Assembly: GCF_900168025.1 (NCBI RefSeq)
Contig: NZ_FUYN01000006.1
Location: 144,816-208,815 of the forward strand
DNA length: 64,000 nt
From: Acetoanaerobium noterae
Lineage (GTDB): Bacteria > Bacillota > Clostridia > Peptostreptococcales > Filifactoraceae
Reading direction: 5' to 3'
Below the pieces are notes generated by a model. The model ran no database searches. It had not been told where the DNA came from and saw only the letters and a program-made list of their open reading frames with translations. Positions within the stretch are counted from its first letter, which is position 1; each line of letters begins with the position of its first letter. Made by a program: the position numbers and the translations under genes. Below, one piece after another: positions 1-8,221 of this stretch.

Positions 1-73
1 TGAGATAACTGGGGTCTATGTAGGTGGAAACGCTATAGTAACAGGAGAAATTGATATCAAGAGAGGACTTTAG
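1..73 (+). CDS. 3' end of a CDS cut by the window edge (possibly PhzF-like)
   Basis: An open frame runs in from the left edge and stops at TAG 71-73, leaving 23 codons that include VYVGGNAIVTGEIDI. A C-terminal VYVGG.AV pattern followed by an acidic-glycine strand is common at the end of PhzF-family isomerases, but so little is visible that this is only a suggestion. The next gene starts 4 bases after the stop, so it probably belongs to the same transcript as the two YdcZ genes. Confidence 0.4.
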   Translation, partial: EITGVYVGGNAIVTGEIDIKRGL

Positions 74-76
74 TTT

Positions 77-499
77 ATGAATATAGCTTTGGCTGCGCTT
101 ATAGGAGTAATGCTATCTTTTATGGTGCTCACAAACGGAACCTTGGCAGGATATCTTGGAAATTATCCAGCTACTGTTGTAAATCATGCTATAGGTCTAA
201 GTATTGTTCTTATTATTATCTTTTTTAAAAAAATTAAAATTAAAACTTTGCCAAAAGCACCTTTATATATTTACCTAGGTGGTGCTGTAGGAGTTTTTAC
301 TGTGCTGTTTACAAATATAAGCTTTAATCATCTAGAAATGTCCCGTACTCTAGCGCTTGGGCTACTCGGTCAATCTATAACCTCTATTTTTATAGATCAT
401 TTCGGACTTTTTGGAATGCCACGAGTCAAGTTTAATGCTAAAAAGAGTATTGGACTTAGCTTTGTAGGATTAGGAATATTTTTGATGGATAAATTTTAG
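77..499 (+). CDS. YdcZ/DUF606-family small membrane transporter, subunit 1
   Basis: A 140-residue, very hydrophobic protein with about four to five membrane segments and almost no soluble part, matching the DMT-superfamily YdcZ (DUF606) group, about half the length of a ten-helix EamA transporter. It is followed 9 bases later by a second protein of the same family, a typical paired arrangement suggesting a hetero-oligomeric inner-membrane exporter. The conserved-looking stretch MSRTLALGLLGQS lies in the second half. The substrate cannot be read from the sequence. Confidence 0.8.
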   Translation: MNIALAALIGVMLSFMVLTNGTLAGYLGNYPATVVNHAIGLSIVLIIIFFKKIKIKTLPKAPLYIYLGGAVGVFTVLFTNISFNHLEMSRTLALGLLGQSITSIFIDHFGLFGMPRVKFNAKKSIGLSFVGLGIFLMDKF

Positions 500-507
500 G
501 AGGAAGA

Positions 508-954
508 ATGGATTTTTTATATATATTATCGGGTATGCTAGCTGGAACTACTGTAGTTACTTCTAGAAGCATCAATGCCAACCTAGCTAGAAAAATAGGT
601 CTAAACTCCAGCACTTTTTTCAACTTCATAGTCGGCCTTACTGTATCATTTCTAGTTCTCATGGTGCTAGGAGATGGCATGGGTTCCTATTCAAAGGTGG
701 ATTTTTCTTCAATCCCATCCTGGGCATATATAGGGTCTGTCCTAGGTGTAGGAGTAGTTTTTTTATCAAATTACATGGCTGTTCGTATCTCAGCTTTTTA
801 TTTGACTCTGCTCATTTTTATAGGTCAGCTTTTTAGTGGAGTCATACTAGATTATTTCGTTTTGAACTCCTTATCTACAGGCAAGCTATTAGGTGGTTTT
901 TTGGTGCTTGGCGGACTTAGCTACAATCTTCTTTTAGATAAGAGGGGGATGTAG
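508..954 (+). CDS. YdcZ/DUF606-family small membrane transporter, subunit 2
   Basis: A 148-residue hydrophobic protein with about five membrane segments, paired with the preceding YdcZ protein. AGGAGGA lies just upstream of the ATG. The N-terminus (MLAGTTVVTSRSINANLA) and the GQLFSGVILDYF segment look like the family pattern (small residues in helix 1, GQL...D in helix 4). It probably forms the exporter with its partner. The WYL regulator starts 2 bases downstream, so the three genes look translationally coupled and the regulator may control the pair. Confidence 0.8.
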   Translation: MDFLYILSGMLAGTTVVTSRSINANLARKIGLNSSTFFNFIVGLTVSFLVLMVLGDGMGSYSKVDFSSIPSWAYIGSVLGVGVVFLSNYMAVRISAFYLTLLIFIGQLFSGVILDYFVLNSLSTGKLLGGFLVLGGLSYNLLLDKRGM

Positions 955-955
955 A

Positions 956-1927
956 TTGAGACTTCATAGGCTATTAGGTATCCTTACTCTGCTCGATTCT
1001 AGAAAAACCATAACTGCATCAAAGCTCGCTAAGATACTAGAGACCTCTGAGCGTACTATTTACAGAGATATTGATATACTATGCGAATCAGGTATTCCCA
1101 TAACTTCTTCAAGTGGACCTAGTGGTGGTTTTTCACTTATGGATGATTATGATCTGTCACTTAATACTATGAAAGGCAGTGATGCTCTTTACCTCATGCT
1201 TTCAGGCATGGGAGTTCATCCTCAAAAAAATACTCAAATGTATCAATCTGTCCAAAACGCTTTTTTGAAATTAGAAAGTACTGTGTCAGATGAGCATAAG
1301 GAAGAAATAATAAGGGCTAAGGAAAAATTTCTCGTAGATTTCAAGCCGTGGTGGGGCGAGGATGTCTGCGAGGACAACATAGATATAATAAAGCAAGCAG
1401 TACTAGAGCTCAGAAAGCTCAATGTAAAATACGAAAAGTACAATGAAGAAAGCTCCCAAAGAGTTCTGTCTCCATATGGAGTAGTAGTAAAAAATTCTCA
1501 GTGGTATCTAGTTGCAAAATGCCATCTTAAAAACGAAGTGAGGATATTCAAGTGCAGTAGATTGAAAGAAATTGAGCTTTTGGATGAAACCTTTGAGATT
1601 CCAAAGAGCTTTGATTTAGAAAGATTTTGGCAGCAGAGCAAGACTATGTTTGTCAAAAAAACTGCTGTAACCGTTTCTGCCCCTTCCTATAGTGTACAGC
1701 TAGAGCTAGATGCAAATGACTCAGAAAGTCTGAAGGGCTTTATTGTAATCTCCTCATCTACTTCAAAGGGAAGGCTCACCTACGAGATAGATATGGTTTC
1801 TTTTTCTACTGCTTGCAATATACTATTTCCTCTTAGTGACCGTATCAAAGTAATAGCACCAGCTGAGCTTAAGTCCTGGATAGAGGATAAAGCAAAAAAT
1901 ATTTTGAAGCTAAATAGCAGTTTATAA
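956..1927 (+). CDS. HTH-WYL transcriptional regulator (YafY/DeoR-like)
   Basis: A 323-residue regulator starting at TTG 956, with GGGGG about 8 bases upstream. An HTH_11-type winged helix occupies residues 1-60 (LLDSRKTITASKLAKILETSERTIYRDID, interrupted here only by the recognition helix). A WYL domain lies around residues 140-215: SPYGVVVKNSQWYLVAKC matches the W-Y-L signature, followed by FKCSRLKEIELL. WYL domains sense small ligands, including nucleotides. The C-terminal region resembles the WCX extension. Its position directly after the YdcZ pair suggests local control of export. Confidence 0.88.
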   Translation: MRLHRLLGILTLLDSRKTITASKLAKILETSERTIYRDIDILCESGIPITSSSGPSGGFSLMDDYDLSLNTMKGSDALYLMLSGMGVHPQKNTQMYQSVQNAFLKLESTVSDEHKEEIIRAKEKFLVDFKPWWGEDVCEDNIDIIKQAVLELRKLNVKYEKYNEESSQRVLSPYGVVVKNSQWYLVAKCHLKNEVRIFKCSRLKEIELLDETFEIPKSFDLERFWQQSKTMFVKKTAVTVSAPSYSVQLELDANDSESLKGFIVISSSTSKGRLTYEIDMVSFSTACNILFPLSDRIKVIAPAELKSWIEDKAKNILKLNSSL

Positions 1928-1931
1928 TTCA

Positions 1932-1965
1932 TGACATACAGCTGTCAGTAATACCTTGGTATAAT
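1932..1965 (+). promoter_or_regulatory. Promoter -10 and palindrome upstream of the GyrI-like gene
   Basis: A perfect TATAAT lies at 1960-1965, 36 bases before the next start codon. No good -35 is seen. A short dyad, TGACA-N6-TGTCA (1932-1947), containing the perfect 8-mer ACAGCTGT, sits where a -35 would be, so it may be an operator. The placement is seen; a regulator for it is not known. Confidence 0.45.
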
Positions 1966-2001
1966 GAATGTATCCTAAAAATTGGAAGGGAGATAGTTTA
2001 T

Positions 2002-2451
2002 ATGCAAAGAAAAATAGTTAGTGTTGATGGATTCAAGGCAGTTGGAATGACTTATTTTGGAGACAATAACAATGGTGAGATTCCTAAAATGTGGCAGATT
2101 TTCAATCAGAAGTTTATGGAGATTTCAAACATGAGCAAGCCTGTGCTTTTCTATGGAATCTGTGATTCTGATGTGGATGAACAGGGCAGATTTCATTATG
2201 CTGCTGCAGTAGGCGTGGATTCATTTGAAAACGTTCCAGAAACCATGGTTACCAAGACAATCCCTGCTGGAAACTACCTAGTTTACACCTATGAAGGAGA
2301 TATTAAAAATCTAGGAGAATTTTATGGCAAGATTTTTGAAACCTATCTTCCTCAGTCCGGACATGAGATGGATATGAGACCTCAGCTAGAGGTATATGAT
2401 GACAGATTTATGAAGACAGGTGCTTTTGATATTTATATCCCAGTTAAATAG
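2002..2451 (+). CDS. GyrI-like / AraC-type effector-binding domain protein
   Basis: A 149-residue stand-alone ligand-binding domain of the GyrI-like (SOUL/AraC-effector-binding) fold. Family-like features are an N-terminal VDGFKAVGMTYFGDN strand, a central YGICDSDVDEQGRFHYAAAVGV strand pair split here by a short turn, TIPAGNYLVYTYEGD, and the end MRPQLEVYDDRF...FDIYIPVK. Such proteins bind small hydrophobic or cationic compounds and occur alone or fused to regulators. It has its own promoter and a terminator behind it, so it is probably monocistronic. It has no DNA-binding domain. Confidence 0.8.
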   Translation: MQRKIVSVDGFKAVGMTYFGDNNNGEIPKMWQIFNQKFMEISNMSKPVLFYGICDSDVDEQGRFHYAAAVGVDSFENVPETMVTKTIPAGNYLVYTYEGDIKNLGEFYGKIFETYLPQSGHEMDMRPQLEVYDDRFMKTGAFDIYIPVK

Positions 2452-2529
2452 GCATCTATCCTGTTAAAGAACTACAGTTTCTCATATATGCCTAAACCTT
2501 ACTTCATTCACAATCATAATGAAATTTAA

Positions 2530-2574
2530 AATTAAGCCTCTTGATTCTGTTTTAAGGAATTAAGAGGCTTAATT
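2530..2574. terminator. Bidirectional intrinsic terminator
   Basis: A 13-bp perfect inverted repeat (arms 2530-2542 and 2562-2574, core AAGCCTCTT/AAGAGGCTT) with a 19-base loop and AT-rich flanks. It separates the plus-strand GyrI-like gene from the convergent gene at 2657. Confidence 0.75.
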
Positions 2575-2656
2575 ATTGTAAATAATTCAAAATATATATG
2601 ACTTATAATCAATCTATTCATTAACTTATGGTTTTTTAATGGCTAATTTTATTTTC

Positions 2657-3265
2657 TCAATTTACTGTTATGGTTTTAACCAGTAGAATTTCGCAGGCTC
2701 CATCTCCAGTATCTGTTCTTGATAGGCTAGTAGACCACGGCCCATCTTCAAAAATTACATTCACAAGATACCCTGAAATTAAGACTACACTGTTTTCTTT
2801 TACAGTCTTGAGCTTTTTTAAAACTTCATCATTTGCAGGGATAATATGGGTATTAGAGGAATGCTGACCTACATGAGATACTGTAACTGGAGCATCAGGA
2901 TTTAGGTTATAGTAGTACCATCTTCCTGATTGTCTGTACTTTACAGTTTCTATTAGCTTAGGCTGATTTAAGTCACCCCATGCTAGAATTAAATCCATAG
3001 GTGATATCATTGATGGATAGTCTGAGCAATAATTTTTTCTTCCTCTGACTCCAGCGTGTACCTCGTAGCTAGCTACTAGCTCCACTTTTATATTCCCAGC
3101 CTTAGTCTCAAGGTCTAAATATTGTTTTGAGCTTAGATTTTTTTGGATAGGATCAGGCAGATAATCAGGTCCCTTATAGTCTTTTGATAGTAGTTGACTA
3201 AAAAAAAGAGCTGATATAGCAATTATAAGTATGACAATAAGCTTTTCTCTATTATTTAATTTCAT
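2657..3265 (-). CDS. Hypothetical membrane-anchored exported protein
   Basis: A 202-residue protein of unknown function. Residues 8-26 form one hydrophobic helix after a basic N-terminus, so it is anchored with the rest outside, or is a lipid-free signal anchor. The extracytoplasmic part contains few cysteines, an RGRKNYCSDYPSMISPMD segment, WGDLNQP, and a C-terminal W-S-T-S-LSRTDTGDGACEILLV stretch. The last part (WSTSLSRTDTGDGACEIL) resembles a conserved active or binding surface found in small exported proteins, but I do not recognise the family. It is monocistronic and convergent with the GyrI-like gene. Confidence 0.7.
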   Translation of the reverse strand: MKLNNREKLIVILIIAISALFFSQLLSKDYKGPDYLPDPIQKNLSSKQYLDLETKAGNIKVELVASYEVHAGVRGRKNYCSDYPSMISPMDLILAWGDLNQPKLIETVKYRQSGRWYYYNLNPDAPVTVSHVGQHSSNTHIIPANDEVLKKLKTVKENSVVLISGYLVNVIFEDGPWSTSLSRTDTGDGACEILLVKTITVN

Positions 3266-3436
3266 ATCCAGCTCCTATATAGTATATTTTGAACTAATTT
3301 TTCTTAATTATATCATTATACTATTATTCCTTTTAGCTTTCCTCCATTATGCTAATAATTTTGAATTATCAGGATTTTTCTAAGATTAATTGATATAATT
3401 TATATATATAACAAAAATTTAAAAAGGAGGACTACT

Positions 3437-4327
3437 ATGCACATTAATAATCTAAGTACTGAAGAATTAAAGAAGAGGCGGCTTTACTCTAATCTAGCTC
3501 TGTTTCTCGTTGCTTTTTTATGGGGTACTACTTTTACAGTTTCTAAGTATGCCTTTGCTTACTTTACACCCGTATATATGATAGCCTTTCGCTTTACTAT
3601 AGGGGTACTGGCAATGTGCATTTTTTTCTGGAAGAAGATTTCAAAGATAACGCTTAAGGATTTAAAGGGCGGTATTATAGTCGGAATTATATTTTTTATA
3701 GCCTTTGTAACTCAGCTAATTGCACTTCAATATACTGAAGCTGGAAAGCAAGCTTTTCTTGCCGCCACCTATGTAGTAATGGCCCCATTTTTATACTGGA
3801 TAATTTATCATAAAAAGCCTGATTTTAGAACACTTGCTGGTGCTTTTATTTGTTTTTTAGGTATAGGTCTGCTCACTCTAAATGCTAGCTTAAGTATCAG
3901 CTTTGGAGATGGACTTACACTTTTCAGCTCCTTATTCTTTGCACTTCATATCATGTTTAATGGCTATTTTGTAGAAAAGCAAGATCCTGTAATTTTATCT
4001 ACTGTTCAATTTGCAGTGGTTGCCATTATATCATGGATATTTGCATTCTTTTTTGAGCCTTTTCCTACAGCCATAGGCTTTGAGGGGATAGCCTCAGTAC
4101 TTTATCTAGGAATTTTTTGTACTGGACTTGCATATTTTCTCCAAACAGCAGCACAGCGCTATACTCTTGCTACACATGCTGCAATCATACTGAGCCTAGA
4201 GTCTGTATTTGGAATCCTGCTTGCCGCTTTAATGCTAGGAGAAGTATTTACTCTTCGCATGCTTATGGGATGTATAGCTATATTTGGAGCAATACTTATA
4301 ACTGAGCTTAGAACTAGCTCAGAATAA
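3437..4327 (+). CDS. EamA/RhaT-family (DMT) transporter
   Basis: A 296-residue protein with ten predicted membrane helices as two EamA repeats. The first begins FLVAFLWGTTFTVSK and the second FSSLFFALHIMFNG; the typical SLESVFGILLAALMLGE motif is near the end. These inner-membrane drug/metabolite exporters move amino acids, nucleosides or drugs; the substrate is unknown here. AAGGAGG lies 8 bases before the ATG, TATAAT is at 3394-3399, and a strong terminator follows. It is monocistronic. Confidence 0.9.
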   Translation: MHINNLSTEELKKRRLYSNLALFLVAFLWGTTFTVSKYAFAYFTPVYMIAFRFTIGVLAMCIFFWKKISKITLKDLKGGIIVGIIFFIAFVTQLIALQYTEAGKQAFLAATYVVMAPFLYWIIYHKKPDFRTLAGAFICFLGIGLLTLNASLSISFGDGLTLFSSLFFALHIMFNGYFVEKQDPVILSTVQFAVVAIISWIFAFFFEPFPTAIGFEGIASVLYLGIFCTGLAYFLQTAAQRYTLATHAAIILSLESVFGILLAALMLGEVFTLRMLMGCIAIFGAILITELRTSSE

Positions 4328-4335
4328 ATTAAAAA

Positions 4336-4380
4336 CCGACCACCAAAAGTTAGATTTTAGGACTAACTTTTGGTGGTCGG
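4336..4380. terminator. Strong bidirectional terminator between eamA-like and parB-like genes
   Basis: A perfect 18-bp inverted repeat (arms 4336-4353 and 4363-4380) with a 9-base loop sits between two convergent genes. On the minus strand it is followed by TTTTTAATTT, on the plus strand by a weaker T-rich stretch. Confidence 0.88.
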
Positions 4381-4413
4381 CTCAGATTTTAGACTAGCTA
4401 CGGTTTTATTCTT

Positions 4414-5352
4414 TTAATTTAGTTCTTTAAGCCACTGATTCACTTTTTCTAATAGCTCAGCTTTTTTATTTGCTGGTACTTTTATATTTACATTTACATA
4501 TTCTTCATCTACACTTAAAAGCTTTTCTATTTGAGTTTTGCTCATTTTAGCTTCAATGTTTTTTATGTCTGGGCTTGAAAGCTGTTTTGAAGTAAAGTTT
4601 TCATAGAGCCATTTTTGTTTGTCCTTAGAAAGCCTTGATATAGCTACTGCTGATTTTATGGTTATATGGTTTTCTCTAAGTAGACTCTCCATTTCCTCTA
4701 TTAGCTGATTTAGGCTGAGGTAGTTTTGTACCATTCTTCCACTTATTCCATAGGATTCAGCTATTATGTCCCTAGTTTTTACTCCATCACCTAGGTGTTT
4801 TTTTCTTCCTAGTCTTATGTACTTTTCTGAGATAGATTTTGCTTTTTCTACAGTAGAAAGCTGTCTTTGTATCCAGTTGGTATCTATAATTATTTCTCTA
4901 GCTTCATCCTCATTTATCTCATTCATTTTTATGAGGTTGCATTTTACAGCTTTGTACTTAGAGTCTTTAGTCTCTTCGTAGAGCATTTCTACGGCTTTTT
5001 TCCTATTATGCCCTGAAAGTATCATATAGCTATCCTTTTGCTCCCAAACTACAAGAGGATGCATGAGACCTTTATCCTTAATAGATTCTACTAGCTCTAG
5101 CATTTTATCATCTGGAAGTGGCTGATAGAAATTCCACTGCTCTGGTGCAGAGCTAAGCTTAGAAATATCTATTTCGACTACGCTAGAATCCTGTAACTCT
5201 TCACTTAGCTTTTCATCTTTTGGTGCAAATCTAGATACTACAGTTTCCATTATCTCATCTTTTACCTCAGATATGTTCTCAGATACTCTGCTTGCAGCTA
5301 TTTCCAGTGATTTAAATCTATCCTTTTTTATAAAATCCTTTTTATTCGACAA
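4414..5352 (-). CDS. ParB-like partition/nuclease-fold protein
   Basis: A ParB N-terminal (ParB/Srx) domain spans roughly residues 55-150, with VEIDISKLSS leading into the box and ILSGHNRKKA at about 111-120, in place of the GERR.AA box of chromosomal Spo0J. A KorB/HTH-like part follows (TRDIIAESYGISGRMVQNYL). An upstream ATG at 5382 exists, but a perfect AAGGAGG at 5362-5368 lies 9 bases before TTG 5352, so I place the start at TTG, giving 312 aa. It overlaps the parA-like gene by 11 bases, implying translational coupling. The divergent box suggests the plasmid/mobile-element ParB lineage or a regulator rather than the origin ParB. Confidence 0.82.
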   Translation of the reverse strand: MSNKKDFIKKDRFKSLEIAASRVSENISEVKDEIMETVVSRFAPKDEKLSEELQDSSVVEIDISKLSSAPEQWNFYQPLPDDKMLELVESIKDKGLMHPLVVWEQKDSYMILSGHNRKKAVEMLYEETKDSKYKAVKCNLIKMNEINEDEAREIIIDTNWIQRQLSTVEKAKSISEKYIRLGRKKHLGDGVKTRDIIAESYGISGRMVQNYLSLNQLIEEMESLLRENHITIKSAVAISRLSKDKQKWLYENFTSKQLSSPDIKNIEAKMSKTQIEKLLSVDEEYVNVNIKVPANKKAELLEKVNQWLKELN

Positions 5353-6109
5353 GTGAGATGACCTCCTTAGCCAAGTCTTCATATGCTATGGCTGCTCTTG
5401 AGCCTGAGGTAAATACGCTCAGTGGTTCACCTGCAAACTGGCTCTTTTTGATGTTTATATCAATTGGAATATAGCTATTTAGTACTTTGTCCTTAAATAA
5501 ATCCCTGAGGATTTCGCGAGTGACATCATTTGTACTCTCTCTCAGGTCCACCTTTGTTTCTATTATCCCTAGAAACTGAAGATTAGTATTTATTAATCTT
5601 GCTTCTTCAAAGAAATTTGTAAGTGGCTCGAGTCCTTCTATACCAAATGCAGATAGCTCTACAGGAACTAAAACGTAATCGCTTGCAACCAGAATATTGT
5701 AATTAAGTAGCCCCAAGAAAGGACAGGTATCTATTATTATGTAATCGTAGCTATTTTCGCTTTTAACAGGTCTTAGTATTCTTTCAAATACAGTTTCTCT
5801 AAGTTTTTTTGTAAACAGCTCCATATCAATAGCTGAGAGCATATGGTCTGAAATAATAAAATCTATGTTTGGATATTTAGTGTTTATTATGTAGTGCTGT
5901 AGTGAATTTTCCTTGATAAGTGCATCGTAAAGACTTTTTTCAGAGTTTTTCGAAAGGTCATATGAACGTGTTAGGTTTATTTGCATATCTGCGTCTATAA
6001 GAAGTACCTTTTTACCTTGCTGCATGAGTGAATATGCTAAATTTCCAGCAACAGTGGTCTTGCCTGATCCACCTTTGTTGTTGGAAACTGCTATAACTTT
6101 GGTCTTCAT
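5342..6109 (-). CDS. ParA/Soj-family partition ATPase
   Basis: A 255-residue deviant-Walker ATPase. Walker A is KGGSGKTT at residues 12-19, with the signature lysine in KGG; switch regions are LLIDADMQIN and DYIIIDTCPFLG. It probably moves ParB-DNA complexes on the nucleoid. An in-frame ATG at 6121 abuts the SD, whereas AAAGGA lies 11 bases before ATG 6109, so the later start is preferred. It forms a two-gene operon with the downstream ParB-like gene. It is the only ParA in this window; the parB beside rsmG has none next to it. Confidence 0.9.
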   Translation of the reverse strand: MKTKVIAVSNNKGGSGKTTVAGNLAYSLMQQGKKVLLIDADMQINLTRSYDLSKNSEKSLYDALIKENSLQHYIINTKYPNIDFIISDHMLSAIDMELFTKKLRETVFERILRPVKSENSYDYIIIDTCPFLGLLNYNILVASDYVLVPVELSAFGIEGLEPLTNFFEEARLINTNLQFLGIIETKVDLRESTNDVTREILRDLFKDKVLNSYIPIDINIKKSQFAGEPLSVFTSGSRAAIAYEDLAKEVISLVE

Positions 6110-6153
6110 GTAAGCAACCATCCTTTCATCTATAAATCCCCTATCCTTCTTAT

Positions 6154-6182
6154 ATTATAGTTTATATTTCTCATGGTTACAA
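6154..6182 (-). promoter_or_regulatory. Sigma-A-type promoter for parAB-like operon
   Basis: Reading the minus strand, TTGTAA (6182-6177), a 17-base spacer and a perfect TATAAT (6159-6154) precede the parA-like start by about 45 bases. Confidence 0.7.
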
Positions 6183-6187
6183 ACAAA

Positions 6188-6212
6188 AAGGAGCTCTCAT
6201 AAGTAGCCCCTT
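6188..6212 (-). terminator. Terminator of the MacAB-like operon
   Basis: Eight-base arms (6188-6195 and 6205-6212, one mismatch) with a 9-base loop, followed on the minus strand by CTTTTTGTTTG. It lies 28 bases past the stop of the ABC ATPase and just upstream of the parAB promoter. Confidence 0.65.
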
Positions 6213-6239
6213 GTATAAATTGCTATTAAAACATGATAT

Positions 6240-7031
6240 TTAGATATTGTGTGGTTTTGCTATGCCATTTTTTCCTTCATTTTGCTGATAGTAAAGGCAA
6301 TTATGTGGAGCTAGGCAGTGCCACAGCTCTTCTCCTTTGGAAGCAGTGAGATAGTCTTGATTGATTTTTCCATCTACCATTTCTATAACTCTATCGGATT
6401 TTGCGGCTAGATGCCTATCATGGGTTACTATAATAAAGGTAGTTTTGAACTCCTTATTGATGTTTCTAAGAAGCTCATAAACCTGCTCCGTTGACTCGCT
6501 ATCTAGGTTTCCTGTTGGCTCATCAGCTAGTATCAAAGTAGGGTCGTTTATTAGAGCTCTGGCTATAGCTACCCTTTGCTGCTGACCTCCAGATAAATCT
6601 GTAGCTTTGTTGTTTATTCTATCTTTTAGTCCCACTATTTCCAGTAGCTCGATTGCTCTTTGTTGTTTACGCTTTGTAGGAGTTTTATGCTTTATCCACG
6701 AGGGTATTATTACATTTTCTAGAGCTGTAAACTCTGGCAGAAGGTGGTGAAACTGAAATATGAAACCTAGGTTTAGATTTCTAAAGCTAGCTAGCTCGTC
6801 TGATTTCATTTTAGTTATATCTTTGTTTTGAAAATATATATTGCCAGAGGTGGCATTATCAAGCGCTCCTATTATATTTAGCAAAGTGGTCTTACCTGAA
6901 CCCGATGGCCCTATTATACTCATAAACTCACTTTTATTTATATCTAGGCTCACTTCATGAAGCACCTTTGTCTGAATTTTAGTCCCATATATCTTGACCA
7001 AATCTTTTATCTCAAGTAATTTATCATCCAT
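6240..7031 (-). CDS. ABC transporter ATPase, MacB/LolD type
   Basis: A 263-residue ATPase with Walker A GPSGSGKTT, signature LSGGQQQR, Walker B LILADEPTGNLD and switch H in VTHDRH. It powers the permease encoded immediately upstream; the start overlaps the permease stop (ATG inside the last codons), with GGAGGT 8 bases before it. The family usually ends soon after the H-loop (about 225-235 aa). Here about 30 extra residues follow, carrying ELWHCLAPHNCLYY, a Cys/His cluster of unknown meaning. Substrate unknown; peptides or antibiotics are usual for this family. Confidence 0.92.
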   Translation of the reverse strand: MDDKLLEIKDLVKIYGTKIQTKVLHEVSLDINKSEFMSIIGPSGSGKTTLLNIIGALDNATSGNIYFQNKDITKMKSDELASFRNLNLGFIFQFHHLLPEFTALENVIIPSWIKHKTPTKRKQQRAIELLEIVGLKDRINNKATDLSGGQQQRVAIARALINDPTLILADEPTGNLDSESTEQVYELLRNINKEFKTTFIIVTHDRHLAAKSDRVIEMVDGKINQDYLTASKGEELWHCLAPHNCLYYQQNEGKNGIAKPHNI

Positions 7032-8220
7032 TTCTGATTACCTCCATAGGATTAAGGGATGAAGATTTTCTAGCTGGAACAAATGAAGATATAAGTCCTG
7101 CCATAGTAGAAATAAATACAACTAATATTAGGTTATCTCTTTTTACTACTATATTGAAAATAGGCCCCGAGCCACTAGTTGTTCCTATAATAAAGCCTTG
7201 GATGAGCAGATATCCTATTAAGATTCCAAAAATCCCACCTATAAAGCCAAGTACTCCTCCTTGAATCAAAAATATACTGCTGGCAGAATTGCTAGTAGCT
7301 CCCATAGCCTTTAATATACCTATCTGCTTTGATTTTTGAACCACTGATACTGCTAGTACGCTAGAGATTCCAAGAGCAATAGCTACTAGTACAAATGCCT
7401 GTATAGTAAGTGAAGAGCTAGACTGGCTATTAAGTCCAGTAAGTAGCTGAGCATTTTCAGCTTTCCAGTCACTTGCATCTATTTCAGGATAAAGCGCCGT
7501 TAGTCTTGGAGCTAATATATCTGCATCAAAGGGTTCGTTCATTTGGATTTCTATGTTTGATATATATCCATTTAGTCCATATATCCTCTGAGCTCTAGAT
7601 AGCTCCATAAATATCCATGAACCATTTAAGGCTTCTGATTCTAAATCAAATATTCCACCAACTATAAAGCTTTGAGTGCTACCTCCAGGAAGACTTAGGT
7701 TAATTAAATCCCCTGGTGTTAGATTGAACTCATTTGCAAAGGAGGTTCCTATCAGTACTCTATTTGAATCTATATCAGATTCTCCCTGAACGATTCTGCT
7801 TTTTAGATCGTAAATTTCATCTGCTAGCTCTAGGTCTATTCCTTTTACTACTAAAGAAGTACTGCTTTCTCCTTGATTGTAAAGAGCTGTCCCTACAACT
7901 GATGGTGAAACTGCGCTTATCTCTTTATTTTTTTGAAGCCCCTCTATTATACCTTGGTAATTTCCTAATTTATCTTCTTTTTTAGGCGTATTTATATACT
8001 CAAAATCTGGACTATTAATATTTGAATTTGCTTTTGCTGTTATAGTGATGTGAGCTCTATTGCCTATAGTAGTGTCTATTAGATTTTCCTGCAATCCACT
8101 TATAAGTGAGCTTAAAAATATCTGAACTGCCACCCCAACAGCTATTCCTAGCAAAATAAAAAGCGTCTGGGCCTTTCCATCTTTTAAAAATCTTAGGGCA
8201 ATCTTCCATTCATATAGCAT
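7024..8220 (-). CDS. MacB/FtsX-type ABC permease
   Basis: A 398-residue permease with an N-terminal membrane helix (about residues 20-40), a large extracytoplasmic MacB-PCD domain (about 45-250), then three membrane helices, and the FtsX-like C-terminus SSFVPARKSSSLNPMEVIRNG (quoted in part), which is the conserved PA-R-A...P.E.IR end. GTG 8227-8229 is possible, but GAGGGTGAG spaces better to ATG 8220. It overlaps or abuts both neighbours, so adaptor, permease and ATPase are co-translated. Confidence 0.9.
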   Translation of the reverse strand: MLYEWKIALRFLKDGKAQTLFILLGIAVGVAVQIFLSSLISGLQENLIDTTIGNRAHITITAKANSNINSPDFEYINTPKKEDKLGNYQGIIEGLQKNKEISAVSPSVVGTALYNQGESSTSLVVKGIDLELADEIYDLKSRIVQGESDIDSNRVLIGTSFANEFNLTPGDLINLSLPGGSTQSFIVGGIFDLESEALNGSWIFMELSRAQRIYGLNGYISNIEIQMNEPFDADILAPRLTALYPEIDASDWKAENAQLLTGLNSQSSSSLTIQAFVLVAIALGISSVLAVSVVQKSKQIGILKAMGATSNSASSIFLIQGGVLGFIGGIFGILIGYLLIQGFIIGTTSGSGPIFNIVVKRDNLILVVFISTMAGLISSFVPARKSSSLNPMEVIRNG

Positions 8221-8221
8221 A

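Noticed and set aside
456..680. Open frame on the minus strand over the YdcZ junction
   Set aside because: A shadow of the real YdcZ genes; low-complexity translation and no SD.
4414..6121. Integrated plasmid or prophage around the ParA/ParB-like genes
   Set aside because: No integrase, transposase, replication gene, att repeats or change of base use is visible nearby.
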